From the NCBI GenBank assembly GCA_020722725.1, contig DYKG01000029.1, positions 1 through 45,196 on the forward strand: DNA of 45,196 nt, read 5' to 3'. Positions within the stretch are counted from its first letter, which is position 1. The number at the start of each line of letters is the position of its first letter. The notes beneath the pieces are model-generated. The model did not search any database and had not been told where the DNA came from. It worked only from the letters and a program-made list of their open reading frames with translations. The position numbers were made by a program, and so were the translations under genes. Below are positions 8,577 to 18,900 of the stretch, one piece after another. The DNA comes from Candidatus Methylomirabilis sp. Its GTDB lineage: Bacteria; Muiribacteriota; Ozemobacteria; Ozemobacterales; Ozemobacteraceae.

Positions 8577-10644
8577 GTTCTACCATTTTCTGAAAACTTA
8601 CCCAGCGCGAAATTGTTATCTGATACTGGTCTTCACTTGGCTTTAGCGCCGGGTCGTAGGTTATGGTGTGATTGACCCCTTCGGCCCACTGGTCCAGGCG
8701 TAGAAGATCTACTGCCAGTGCGCCTTTGAGCTTAAGTTGCTTTTTTGCTTTAATATGCCCTTCGCTATTGTTTTTACCAATGCTGACCAACGATGTTTCC
8801 AGTAATTGGTCAGTTTCTACGTTGATTGGGTAGCCTCGCGTCAGTAGAACGCATAAGGAGTTGGCGTCGGCCTTTTTAATTCCTGCTTTAATCGTTATGC
8901 CAGGAGCGATTAGAACCCCCTGGCCATATACCTTGACTTCGTGGCCATCGGCACCAATGGTGATTGGCTCGTTTATCTGTACTATTCCCCTGAGGTTGAT
9001 GCGGTTCTGTTTAGGCTCAAGAATGCCGAAATCTTCTGCCATGGCAATGCTCAGCTTGCGCCTTGCCCACAGATTGGCGTGGGCATAGGGAATAGAGGCC
9101 GAACTTGAATCGGATGTGCTGCCAGGATTACGATAATAGTAAAACATCGGAGTTGGCAGCGGGGAGTTGGAGCCTTTGAGGTAGCGGTTATTCTCATCGA
9201 TATCGATCAAAATTTCCGGATGGCTTACGGCAAAATTATCCCAGACGTATTTCAGGTTGATTACTGGATTATTAGCGGAAATTGCATTCATGTGCTCGTA
9301 ATTGAAACAGGGATAGTGCTCTTTTTTCATTGAATTGACCGTATCTGCCGGAAAAGGAATGGTAAAACTCTTTTTTTTCTTTTTGCCCATCACCTTTTTT
9401 GATGCGGTTACCTCTATGTGGGCCGCAGAAAGGTCAACATAAAAATAACCGAAATGAAAAAACCTCTGTCTGATGTCGCCTTCCAGAATATCTGCCAGCA
9501 TATTTACCGGTTCAATGTAGATACCGGGAAAAAAGGTCAATCCTTCCTTCCTGGTCAATTTGGCTTTTTTGCCGGCCATGGCCAGGTCACGATAGTCTTT
9601 CAGGTTTCCATCGGTCAGCGCTTCATCAGTGACCGGATATTTTTTGAATTCAAAATAGGCCTTGTGACCGACCATCTTGTATGACTCAAGTTTTGCACCT
9701 TCATCTTTGACCGCTTTTTCCACCTGCGCCCTTACCGAAGCATTGAAGGTTGGAAGTATTTCGAAAGTCTGGTTTGAATCGGCCTCGACAATTTTTTTCC
9801 TTTCTATCTGGCTGGGTATAAAATCTTTTCTGACAGTATTGATGTTTAAAAAGACAAAACCTCCAGGCCGGTTTCCCAGAAACACCTTGCCGCATTTATT
9901 GCTGGCGAGGCCAGTCTGATCGATGGTTAATTTCTGTTTTTCCGGGTTAAGGCTTATACTTGCATTTGACCCGGCCTCAAACTCTTTCTGGCCGTGTTTT
10001 ATAAAAAGGGCATAATCGAGTACGTAGTTTTGGACGAATTCGGAACGCTGGCTGGAGTTATCTCTTTTAGTGACAATTGAAGCCACCTTGTAATCATGAT
10101 GCCGGTAAATATTGCAGGCACCCTGGATCTGTTTTTCATAGGCGGGTTTGGGGGTGACCGAAACCTTTATTTCAAGGGTGCCGACGCCTTCTTTGCCGTA
10201 ATATTGTGCTCCCTCTGAATCAGTATTGCGAAAATCTACGATGCGGGCAACTGCTTCGATATTGAACTTATCGCCGTTCTGTATAGAAGCTGCATGGGTT
10301 CTGGTCAGGTTGACGTCGATGGGCACGCCTTTCCCGGTGAGATTGTCGAGAGACGTTGATGAGCAGTCGATGCCGCCAGATCTGTCTTTCAGTTTTTTGA
10401 AAAGAGTGCTTGTGGGTTTGCCGGTTTCGTTGAATATAAGCAGAAAAGCTTCATCCATGGCAGCTTCAGCAAGCTGGCGAGCTATTTCCGATGCCTGAAA
10501 GCGAAATGCGGTTGACTGTGCCTGGCGCGAGGTGAAGTGAAACTGCAAGGCTAGAATACTGATGATCAGCATGACAAAAATGGCAGAAAACATCGCAATG
10601 CCCTTGTTATTAAGGTTTAAAGGTAACCAACGCTTGATCATCAT
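8566..10644 (-). CDS. Large PilX/GspK-like pilus-tip protein
   Basis: A 692-residue protein. Its N-terminus has the PilX/GspK layout: a short leader, then NKGIAMFSAIFVMLIISILAL, a membrane helix (about 15-35), followed by the amphipathic segment ARQLAEAAMDEAF typical of that family. The long remainder (about 70-692) is probably extracellular and beta-rich, with a right-handed-repeat flavour near 570-660 (GADGHEVKVYGQG). It is much longer than usual PilX (about 200) or GspK (about 330), so the head probably carries an added adhesin-like or capping domain. The ribosome binding site is AAGGATGGGGG before ATG 10644. It is first gene of the pilin cassette. Confidence 0.7.
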   Translation of the reverse strand: MMIKRWLPLNLNNKGIAMFSAIFVMLIISILALQFHFTSRQAQSTAFRFQASEIARQLAEAAMDEAFLLIFNETGKPTSTLFKKLKDRSGGIDCSSTSLDNLTGKGVPIDVNLTRTHAASIQNGDKFNIEAVARIVDFRNTDSEGAQYYGKEGVGTLEIKVSVTPKPAYEKQIQGACNIYRHHDYKVASIVTKRDNSSQRSEFVQNYVLDYALFIKHGQKEFEAGSNASISLNPEKQKLTIDQTGLASNKCGKVFLGNRPGGFVFLNINTVRKDFIPSQIERKKIVEADSNQTFEILPTFNASVRAQVEKAVKDEGAKLESYKMVGHKAYFEFKKYPVTDEALTDGNLKDYRDLAMAGKKAKLTRKEGLTFFPGIYIEPVNMLADILEGDIRQRFFHFGYFYVDLSAAHIEVTASKKVMGKKKKKSFTIPFPADTVNSMKKEHYPCFNYEHMNAISANNPVINLKYVWDNFAVSHPEILIDIDENNRYLKGSNSPLPTPMFYYYRNPGSTSDSSSASIPYAHANLWARRKLSIAMAEDFGILEPKQNRINLRGIVQINEPITIGADGHEVKVYGQGVLIAPGITIKAGIKKADANSLCVLLTRGYPINVETDQLLETSLVSIGKNNSEGHIKAKKQLKLKGALAVDLLRLDQWAEGVNHTITYDPALKPSEDQYQITISRWVSFQKMVEHEE

Positions 10645-10777
10645 TTCACCCCCATCCTTTTCAGTCTACTATCAATTGAATTTTCAGGCAACCATTGCTG
10701 CGCAACAACAAATGCTGGAAATTCTGAGTGAGGCATGCTAAATTTTTTCCAACCAATTACGTGAATGGAGATAGCAA

Positions 10778-11713
10778 ATGACAGAGGGTAAAAAATATCG
10801 GCTGGTCACCCGCAGTGATTTTGATGGGCTGGTCTGTGCCGTATTGTTGAAAGAACTCGATATGATCGATGATATTAAATTTGTGCATCCAAAAGATATG
10901 CAGGATGGCAAAGTTGAGATTACTGACCGAGACATAACTACTAACCTGCCTTATGTTGCCGGTGCCCATATGGTTTTCGATCATCATCTGAGCGAAACCA
11001 TCAGAAACGAAGGCAAACGCGACAATCACATCATCGATGCCAATGCTATGTCGGCTGCCAGAGTCGTTTACAGCTATTATGGCGGGAAAAAGCGTTTTCC
11101 GAAAGTCAGCGATGAAATGATGGAAGCTGTCGACAAGGCTGATGCTGCACAATATTCTCTGGATGAAATTCTTTACCCGAAAAAATGGGAACTGCTCAAC
11201 TATCTCATGGATCCTCGCACCGGTCTGGGTCGTTTCAGAACATTCAGAATTTCAAATTATCAGCTGATGATGGATCTGATCGACTGTTGCCGCGATATGA
11301 CCATCGAGCAGATTCTTGAACTGCCCGATGTAAAAGCAAGAGTCGATCTGTATTTTGAACAGGAAGAGCTGTTTAAAGACCAGTTGCGGCGTTGCTCGAA
11401 GGTTTACAAAAATCTTGTCGTGCTCGACCTGCGCGATGAAGAAACCATTCACGCCGGAAACCGCTTTATGATTTATGCTCTGTACCCCGAATGCAATATT
11501 TCGATTCACATTCTTTGGGGCTTTCAAAAGCAGAATACGGTTTTTGCCACCGGCAAATCGATTGTTAACCGCAGTTCAAAGACCAACATAGGCGAATTGA
11601 TGCTCAAATATGGCGGTGGCGGACATCATGCTGCCGGCACCTGTCAGATCGACCACGACCGTGCGCCCGTTGTTCTGAAAGAATTGATCACTCAGATCAA
11701 CAAAGACGGCTGA
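10778..11713 (+). CDS. DHH/DHHA1 family phosphoesterase
   Basis: A 311-residue cytoplasmic metal-dependent phosphoesterase. The DHH domain shows motif I SDFDGL (Asp14, Asp16), the name-giving DHH triad at 68-70, and a later Asp in DKADAAQ. The C-terminal DHHA1 nucleic-acid-binding motif is GGGGHHAAGTC. Relatives include nanoRNase/pAp phosphatase NrnA, exopolyphosphatases and cyclic dinucleotide phosphodiesterases; the exact substrate cannot be read from sequence. The ATG follows TGGAGATA. The 3' end overlaps the convergent hydrolase gene by 17 bp. In a window rich in nucleotide cyclases, a nucleotide or short-RNA substrate would fit, but that is only context. Confidence 0.85.
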   Translation: MTEGKKYRLVTRSDFDGLVCAVLLKELDMIDDIKFVHPKDMQDGKVEITDRDITTNLPYVAGAHMVFDHHLSETIRNEGKRDNHIIDANAMSAARVVYSYYGGKKRFPKVSDEMMEAVDKADAAQYSLDEILYPKKWELLNYLMDPRTGLGRFRTFRISNYQLMMDLIDCCRDMTIEQILELPDVKARVDLYFEQEELFKDQLRRCSKVYKNLVVLDLRDEETIHAGNRFMIYALYPECNISIHILWGFQKQNTVFATGKSIVNRSSKTNIGELMLKYGGGGHHAAGTCQIDHDRAPVVLKELITQINKDG

Positions 11714-12431
11714 GTTTATCCGTAAGTTTATCCCAGGCGTCATACCAGTCGGTGGGGCGCATGAAATGTTGTGACTCGGGGTAGTTCAAATACTGAACCC
11801 GCTCCGGGTCATAATTTTTCTGAGCTTTAAGACGGGCAACAAGTTTTTCACTGCCTGAGCCGCTTACAACTTTGTCCTGGCCGGCGTTAACCATAAATAA
11901 ACAAATATTTGATTCAATTTCTGCTGCATCAAGAGGCCCGCAAAGCTCAATTGCTGATTCAGGCATGCCATCAATGCGCTCAGGGCAGCGAAAGTCAGGC
12001 GAAGCAAGCATCGGAGCCATCAGATCAGGCAGAATTTTGCCTTTGAGCAATGCAAAAGTGCTGAATCCGCCCATTGAAATGCCAATTACCGCCACTTTCC
12101 TGCGTTGCCCCCGATAAAAGCTGACGAGGGCTGCAACTTCAGCAGCCTGCTGCAAAACGATTGACAGCATCATCAAATGCTTTTCAAATTTGCTTGAAAC
12201 TCGATCCATAAGCTGAAGGTAGCCGTCGTCGCGTGAACCGTGATGTGGCGCATCGATTGCTACGGCGTGCAGTCCTGACGCTTTGAGGCGTTGAACCTCG
12301 GGAATCTGAACTTCTTTGCTTACCCCAAGCCCGTGTAACACTATTGCAACGCATTTTGAAGAAGGGCTGCCGGCAGAAATTGCCGGAAGAACAAGCCCCG
12401 GAACAGGAATGAGTGAAGTCGGCATCGGCAT
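11697..12431 (-). CDS. Alpha/beta hydrolase
   Basis: A 244-residue hydrolase of the alpha/beta fold. The nucleophile elbow is GISMGG with Ser119; an HGLGVS oxyanion-type segment lies near residue 32, an acidic residue candidate is in the NAGQDKVV stretch, and the catalytic His is likely in SQHFM near the C-terminus. This layout is typical of dienelactone hydrolase/esterase-like or prolyl-oligopeptidase-like small hydrolases. There is no signal peptide, so it acts in the cytoplasm. The substrate is unknown. It lies 2 bp downstream of the Sel1 gene on the same strand, so they are likely co-transcribed, and it overlaps the DHH gene end convergently. Confidence 0.82.
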   Translation of the reverse strand: MPMPTSLIPVPGLVLPAISAGSPSSKCVAIVLHGLGVSKEVQIPEVQRLKASGLHAVAIDAPHHGSRDDGYLQLMDRVSSKFEKHLMMLSIVLQQAAEVAALVSFYRGQRRKVAVIGISMGGFSTFALLKGKILPDLMAPMLASPDFRCPERIDGMPESAIELCGPLDAAEIESNICLFMVNAGQDKVVSGSGSEKLVARLKAQKNYDPERVQYLNYPESQHFMRPTDWYDAWDKLTDKLSRLC

Positions 12432-12433
12432 TT

Positions 12434-12931
12434 TCAGTGCTCTGGTTTCCAGGATGCGATTCGTTTTTTAAGTTCTTTAATCTGATTTGAATTGAGCTTG
12501 AGCTCAAGCTCCTGGCGCAGCCGTTTTGCATCTTTGTCACCGGTTTTTTCAGCAAGAGAATACCAGAAGTATGCTTCACTGATGCTGCGTTTGACCCCTT
12601 CACCATTTTCGTAAAGTGTCCCCAGGCTGAATTGGGCATTGGTATGATTGCGTTTCGCTGCTTTCAGATACCATTCTGCCGCTTTCTTTTGATCTTTGGG
12701 GAAGTGCATGCCGCAGTAATACATAAAGGCGATATTTACTTGTGCTTCGGCATCGCCCTGCTCGGCTGCGGGCAGGAAAATTTGTGATGCTTTGGCGAAA
12801 TCACCACTCTGGTAAGCCTTGCCCGCGTCTTCCAGAGTTGGTTTTTTACCGCAGCAACCTGCATTAATCAGGCATACCGCCAGGAAACCAGCTGTTGCTG
12901 CCGTGCGAATAATATTTAACCAGGGTTTCAT
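12434..12931 (-). CDS. Sel1-repeat lipoprotein
   Basis: A 165-residue protein from the ATG at 12931 (MKPWLN). A longer frame begins at 12997 but would place an unlikely basic stretch before the signal peptide. The leader has a lipobox-like INAGC, so Cys is probably lipidated. The mature part holds three to four Sel1/TPR-like repeats with the hallmarks AEQGDAEAQVNIAFMYY and ANAQF/LGTLYENGEGV-type segments. Sel1 proteins are adaptor solenoids on the membrane or in the periplasm. Its stop lies 2 bp before the hydrolase start, suggesting an operon. No specific partner can be named. Confidence 0.82.
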   Translation of the reverse strand: MKPWLNIIRTAATAGFLAVCLINAGCCGKKPTLEDAGKAYQSGDFAKASQIFLPAAEQGDAEAQVNIAFMYYCGMHFPKDQKKAAEWYLKAAKRNHTNAQFSLGTLYENGEGVKRSISEAYFWYSLAEKTGDKDAKRLRQELELKLNSNQIKELKKRIASWKPEH

Positions 12932-12991
12932 TTCTGTTCTCTTGAATCTTGATTTACATGAATTTAATGGTTTTTTCAAGATTTGTAAAGC

Positions 12992-13019
12992 TTGCACAAA
13001 GATTCAGTGATAATACGAT
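12992..13019 (+). promoter_or_regulatory. Weak promoter candidate for the first cyclase pair
   Basis: TTGCAC (12992-12997) and TACGAT (13014-13019) are separated by 16 bp, about 70 bp upstream of the ATG at 13089. Neither box is perfect, so this is only a candidate. Confidence 0.3.
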
Positions 13020-13088
13020 TATGTTTATGGAAATGGACTTCGATGTGTTGTAAAATCTATGTTTGACCAACCAATCGGGGGGAATACG

Positions 13089-15971
13089 ATGCTGCGTCGG
13101 TTTAAAATGCTGTTACCTTTGCTGTTCGCATTTGTGCTGACGATGCTGCCATTTCTTCTTCTTGAATACACACAGTTGCAGCGCCTGAAAGTTCAGAGGG
13201 AACGAGAACTTTATCTCTGGGAGCAGGAAGCGAATAACTATCTTCAGTTGTTTCTCAGTCTCTGGTCTTATGAATTTCAGCTCAATCGTCGCATGGTGGT
13301 TTTTCGTAAGCGTCAGGGCGACCTGATTCTTGACAGCAAAGATCAGGAAATTGCTTTTGAATCTCAGCTGAAAAAGCGTCTTCCCGGCGGCCTTATGCCA
13401 GAAATTGTTTACGCTGCCCGTCAGGACAAAAAAAGCGGGCTACTGAAAATGTTTTCCGGTGACTTTTTCTGCCGCAACCGACGACGAATTTTTCAAAACA
13501 TTTTTGCGGCACTGCTTGCCCACGATCCCACGAATTTCAAGTCGAACGACCCTGGAGACCGTTATTCTCAAGGTGCTTTGGGTAAGGACATTACCATAGA
13601 ATTTCTTGCGAGATTCCGCCGGGGCAAACTGAGCGGAGTTAAGCTCGATGGTAGGAATTATCTGCTTTTCTGGGATTATATCGAGGATAAAAATCAAAAG
13701 ATTATTTATTTCTGTTTTTTCCAGAGAGAAAGGGTTTCCAGAGACGATTCAATCAGACAGGTTCAGAAAATTCTTTCCCGCCGGTTTCCCGATGTTCTCT
13801 CTGTAATGATCCCACTCGAAGAGGCAGATAAAAAATTAAAACCAATTTTTGAATGCAGGTTTTCATCGAAACAAAGAGCATTTATAGAAGATATTGTGTC
13901 CAGAACCATTTCTGAATCATCAAGGTCAGACCTCCTGCCGGTCGGAATCACGAAGGCCATTCAAGGCCAGTATCTTATGCGTGAATTCGTCGACTACCTT
14001 ATGCCTTATGAAATACTTCTGGTTCGAAGCGAAAAGGCCAGCTTTTCATCAGACTTTGACGAATTCATTTTTTGTTTGCGGCTGGCGTTTTTTTCTTTGT
14101 GGGGCCTGGCTTTTATCAGAGTTTTTATTACTGCTATGCCACTTGGATTTAGCATCGCCAGCTGGCTTACCATGATTTTCATGATGATTGGTGTTTTGCC
14201 GCTGGTTGTTCTTTATATAGCCGGCTCATTTCATTTTGAATCATCAGCTTTTCGCCAGGAACAGCAATCTCTAAAAGAGATAATCAGGCAATTTGAGGAC
14301 GCTGATGTTTCTGGTGAATCTATCATTGCTGATTATCGTGAATTCTGCCGAAAGCTTGAAAGCCGCCCATCGTGGAACCAGGCTTTGCGGCAATGGGATC
14401 GTTCCGTCTGGGAAAAAGAAGTGAAAAGCCTGCGCCCATTGTTTGAAACAGCGGGTTTGAGCTTTTCTGCCGTTTATATTTACCCTCCCCCTGAATCTGG
14501 ACTTTCTCACTTTTATCACTCATTTAGTAAGGAGAACTCAGATCGCGATAAATCACTTTCAGAATTTTACAAAAACTGGGTAATGAAGGGCTATTTCAAG
14601 ATTGCCCCTGAAACGACTCTGGGTAAAGATTACGAGATCCCATTCTTCTCTGGAGGCGAGGGCGATGAGATTGTCAGATTGTTTATGGGTAACCGCGCCG
14701 ACAGTGACCTGGTTGATCTGGGGGGCCAGAAACAGTTTTTCTACCAGAATTACATTATTCAGAACCACAAGCCAAGAAACTGGTTCTTTCTCAGAGCCAA
14801 TGTTCAGAAGTCCTATGAACGATACCTTTCCGAAAGAGTTGGTGATTGGAACAATGTTTTTTCAAATAAATTTTTTGCTCTTTCACGGATTGTTTATCCA
14901 GACCCGAAATTGCTTCTGCCACTTGAAAAAAAAGATGACAAAAAGCGAAAACTTATTCTTAAGCATGCCAGGGAAATGATTGATCTGGCAGCTTCGTCTA
15001 AAGCTCGGTTGTTCAAGCAGACTGAGCATCAGATTCTGGTGGTTTACCCCTGTAGAAAGACCGGCAATTTTGTTTTAACCGCTCTTATGGATTTTCGTGA
15101 TATGCATATGCGGGTTTTTGACCAGGAAATGTTGCTGGGTATCGCCCTGATCTTTCTCTGCATTCCGGTTTTTTTTATTTCAAGATTCATTACCGTATAT
15201 CTTGTGGTTCCGCTCAAACAGGTCGAGATTGGCTTGAAAAAAGTTGCGGAAGATGATTTCTCTGTGCCAGTCAGATTGAATCGGCAGGATGAAATCGGGA
15301 GGCTTTCTGATGCATTTGACAAGATGGTTGCAGGAATCATCGAACGTCAGAATCTTGGAAGATTTGTTTCGGCGGGTCTTGAAAAGAAAATTGCCCGCGA
15401 AACCATTCTCAGTGAAGAGCGCCTTGAAAAAAGCTTTGGTGCCGTACTCTGCTCTGATATCAGATCCTTTACCACTCTGAGTGAAACGTACCCGGTAAGA
15501 GAAATTGTGCAGATGTTGAATGATCATTTGATTAAAATGTCGAGTGTGGTTACCGAAAATGGTGGAATGATCGAGCAGTTTATCGGCGATGCAATTCTTG
15601 CGGTTTTTGTGGCCGAATCTGAAGAGACGGCTGCCGGGGCAGCAGTCAATGCGGCCATAGAAATGGAACAGGCTCATTCTTTGCTGGTTCGCAACAGAAA
15701 GCAGCAGGGGAAGTTTGAGTATCAAATTGGAATTGGAATTGAAGCGGGAAAAATGATTTCTGGCACGGTCAGGGCCGGTGAAAAAAACGAATATGTTCTG
15801 CTCGGACATTGCCGAACCCGGTCGGAAATTCTCGAAGGCTTGTCAAAGCTTGGCAGATTTTCAAAAATCGTTTGCTCTGATCACGTTCGCTCAATGCTTG
15901 ATGAGTTCGAGTTTGCCATGCTTTCAGATAATCAGAATTGGGAGCTGGTGCTTAAGGAGCAGAAAAAATGA
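13089..15971 (+). CDS. Membrane class III cyclase, C1-like half (Asp+, Asn/Arg-)
   Basis: A 960-residue membrane protein from ATG 13089, which follows GGGGGGAA at ideal distance; an upstream in-frame ATG at 13059 lacks such a site. Layout: TM helix (about 6-26), outer domain, TM pair (about 325-385), second outer domain, TM (about 677-704), HAMP (about 704-755), class III cyclase domain (about 780-955). The domain keeps both metal Asp residues (Asp790 in CSDIRSF, Asp834 in FIGDAIL). The substrate and transition-state positions are replaced: Lys to Gln830, Thr to Val903, Asn to Thr910, Arg to Ile914, with the canonical 7 and 4 residue spacing preserved. A homodimer should be inactive. Its stop overlaps the next ATG (ATGA), and the next protein has exactly the complementary residues. 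It lacks the TPR-like tail of the intact cyclases. Confidence 0.9.
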   Translation: MLRRFKMLLPLLFAFVLTMLPFLLLEYTQLQRLKVQRERELYLWEQEANNYLQLFLSLWSYEFQLNRRMVVFRKRQGDLILDSKDQEIAFESQLKKRLPGGLMPEIVYAARQDKKSGLLKMFSGDFFCRNRRRIFQNIFAALLAHDPTNFKSNDPGDRYSQGALGKDITIEFLARFRRGKLSGVKLDGRNYLLFWDYIEDKNQKIIYFCFFQRERVSRDDSIRQVQKILSRRFPDVLSVMIPLEEADKKLKPIFECRFSSKQRAFIEDIVSRTISESSRSDLLPVGITKAIQGQYLMREFVDYLMPYEILLVRSEKASFSSDFDEFIFCLRLAFFSLWGLAFIRVFITAMPLGFSIASWLTMIFMMIGVLPLVVLYIAGSFHFESSAFRQEQQSLKEIIRQFEDADVSGESIIADYREFCRKLESRPSWNQALRQWDRSVWEKEVKSLRPLFETAGLSFSAVYIYPPPESGLSHFYHSFSKENSDRDKSLSEFYKNWVMKGYFKIAPETTLGKDYEIPFFSGGEGDEIVRLFMGNRADSDLVDLGGQKQFFYQNYIIQNHKPRNWFFLRANVQKSYERYLSERVGDWNNVFSNKFFALSRIVYPDPKLLLPLEKKDDKKRKLILKHAREMIDLAASSKARLFKQTEHQILVVYPCRKTGNFVLTALMDFRDMHMRVFDQEMLLGIALIFLCIPVFFISRFITVYLVVPLKQVEIGLKKVAEDDFSVPVRLNRQDEIGRLSDAFDKMVAGIIERQNLGRFVSAGLEKKIARETILSEERLEKSFGAVLCSDIRSFTTLSETYPVREIVQMLNDHLIKMSSVVTENGGMIEQFIGDAILAVFVAESEETAAGAAVNAAIEMEQAHSLLVRNRKQQGKFEYQIGIGIEAGKMISGTVRAGEKNEYVLLGHCRTRSEILEGLSKLGRFSKIVCSDHVRSMLDEFEFAMLSDNQNWELVLKEQKK

Positions 15972-18900
15972 GACTGACGAAATGTCTGGTTTTATTGTTT
16001 TTTTTCGCGCTGGTTCTTTTTGCGGTATTAAAACTTGAATCTCAGATTACCAGGAACGAAGGGAATTTTGAAGACCGTCTGATGGCAGGTTTTCAAACGG
16101 TTAAAGAAATGCGCTTAAAGGCTAATCGAGATTATCAGATACAAAACTGGTTCAGTCGGTTTCGTGAAGAGTTAAGTGTTAACAGTGATTCATTTTTTCA
16201 AAATCCATGTGAGCCTGCTTATTTAATGGCCAATCTTCCTCCCCATACGCTTGCAGTGGCAAAGGCAGACAAAAATAATAAATTGATCGGTTTCGTAAAC
16301 CTTTCAGGGGATTTTAGTGAAAGTCTCGTGCATTATTTTATCGATATGGCTGTAGAATTCAAAAAAGAATTTTCTGGTATTGGTATGAACCAGGAAAAAA
16401 AGGAAGAACTCAGGCTTTGTGATCAGTTGATTCAGCAGTTTCTCGATGTCCCGATGGCAAGAGTCGATATGATTATGTTGAGATCTTCCAGATTCTCGGT
16501 TTATACTTCCGAAAAAAAATCAATCTGGTTCTTCTGGGACCGCTTTCTCGATGACAAAGGCGAGAATATTTACGTTTTCAGTCGTATCGATATGACCGGA
16601 GTTGACGAAAAATTCAGCTTTCGTTCTTATCTGAGAAATTTTACGGATTCATCGCAAATTTGCGCTTTTTACGATGTCAAGAAAAATTCTTGCATTTCTC
16701 GGGCAGAATTCAAAAAATTGCTTGATTTGAAAGAGATTCATGCAATTGAAAGAGAATGCCGGAAAATTCATCGCGAACGAACAACTTCCAACAACTTTCG
16801 TGAAGAGGTATGTAAACTGCATTTGAAAAATCATCTGGTGTTAATCGGCCGGTTTATCGGTGATCCTGGCCTGTTCCCGGTTGTGGTTTTGCCTGAAAAA
16901 TCTGATTGTTCCGTGCAGAAAAGCGCAAATCTTCCGGCATTCATTTTTATTTGCTGTCTGGTTTTACTTGTGGGCAATGTCAGTGTTTTCGGCCGGGGAC
17001 CGGAAATGAAGGTTGGAACAGTTCTTGTCATGGCAATCATTTTTGTCATTCTGATGCCTTTTATGATGGGCAGATCAGTGTTCAAACTGATAATGCGCGA
17101 AGCTTATGAAAAAGAACGATTGAAAATTGAAAGAGATCTGCATCAGTCTTTAACCGGTATTGACAATAGTTTCAAAAGTGCCCAGGCAAACATGAAGGAA
17201 CGCCTGGAAAACATTTTCAGAGACCGGAAGATTCTTGATAAAATCAGAAAGGATGAAGAGATAACTGATCTAAAGGAAATTGAAAATTCGGTATTGCTGG
17301 AAATTGCCCAAAGATTATTTGAAAAAGTATCCAGAGGCTTTGATTTTATTCCACTGAAATATCGAATTATAAATGCCATAATTATTAGCGGGCCAAACGA
17401 ATATGTGCGCTATTTTAATAAATATCGTGGCTTTAAGATATTTTCAAGTGAAGCGGTCTTTTCCCGCGAGTCGCTGATAATTGTTCTGATGTTGATTCGT
17501 GATCAGTTATTCAGATTCAACCCCGCTTTAGAATTTGAACCTCTCCTTCTTCAGGCTTATGAGGCTGAAAGGAATAATCGAAAGCAGGTTATGGTTAGGG
17601 AAGAGGCCGCAGCTCGTCTCAAGAACTCACTTGGGCCGGATAAATATCATGAAGTAATGTTTAAAAATGCTTCTGTCGCAGCAGTGAAAAGCAGCTTTGG
17701 TGAGCTTTTTGCGGTGAATTTTCCGGTCTACTATCAAAGTAAAATCAGGTATTTTGTCAGCTGTGCCTGGGACGAATTTGCCTTTTGCCCAACCTTTCTG
17801 CGCCGGGCATTTATCTTGCGCCGAAAAAATGACGAAGAGGCAATTGCTGCCGGCAACCAAGGGTTTCTGCAGAGATTTGACCCGTCGAGATTTATTCATC
17901 GAAAACGCATGGTTTTAATGGCTTATGACGGATTCAGATTCGATTCCTTTTCATCGGAAGAACAAGAACCCCCGACCTTGAGCAATCTGGTAAAAAATAC
18001 TCACCGCAGCAAACTGCTGTTGAGGCAGGAAACAACCGGAGAAAATGCCTCTATTTTCCAGGTTTATCCATGCCGAAACATTTCGGTTTACCTTATTGGT
18101 GCCCAGCAGGATATTACCCATCTGAAAAAAATCGAAAATCTACGCTCAGTTATGTTTTTTGGTGGCATCGTGTTTTTTCTCTTATTTGCTTTAGCTGCCG
18201 CCAAAAACCTCAGCAGTTCGTTTACCGGCCCGCTGCAGCACATACTGTGGGGATTGCAGAAAGTCGAACAAAATGACTACAGCGTCAGGCTCAAGGATTC
18301 GCGTGAAGACGAATTCGGTTCTATTTCCCGGGCGTTTAATTTTATGACCAGGCGCCTTCGTGAAAAGGATACTCTTGGTAAATTTGTCTCGGAATCGGTT
18401 AAAAAGCTGGCCGCCGATCCGGAATTGCTTAAAAAAGCCCTTGATGGCGCTGAAGAAGATGTAACCATCGTTTTTGCAAGTCTTGAGGGGTTTTCAAGAC
18501 TTGCCCTGGAAGAGAGCGAACTTCAGGTTCAGAAACATCTTGAATTCAGCCTTGAAAGGTTTTTTAGTCTGGCCGCCGAACTTGGCGGAGAAGTCGATAA
18601 AGTTGTCGGCGAAAAAATTCTGATTGTTTTTCACCATAACCGCATGGGTAAAGAGCGCTCGGTTGCTTCGGCAGTAGAACTTGCCAGAAGAATTCTCAGC
18701 GAATTTTCCGGCAATGAAAGTTTGAAACCGGTTTTTGGAATAAATATGGGTCGGGTAATTTCTGGAATTATCGGGGCAGCCGAAGTAAAAATGGACCTTA
18801 CCATAATTGGTGACCCCGTGAATGTTGCCGCCCGACTCTGTTCTCTCGCAGAAAGCGCGAATCGCCCGGTAGTAGTTTCTGGCCTGATAAAAGAATCGCT

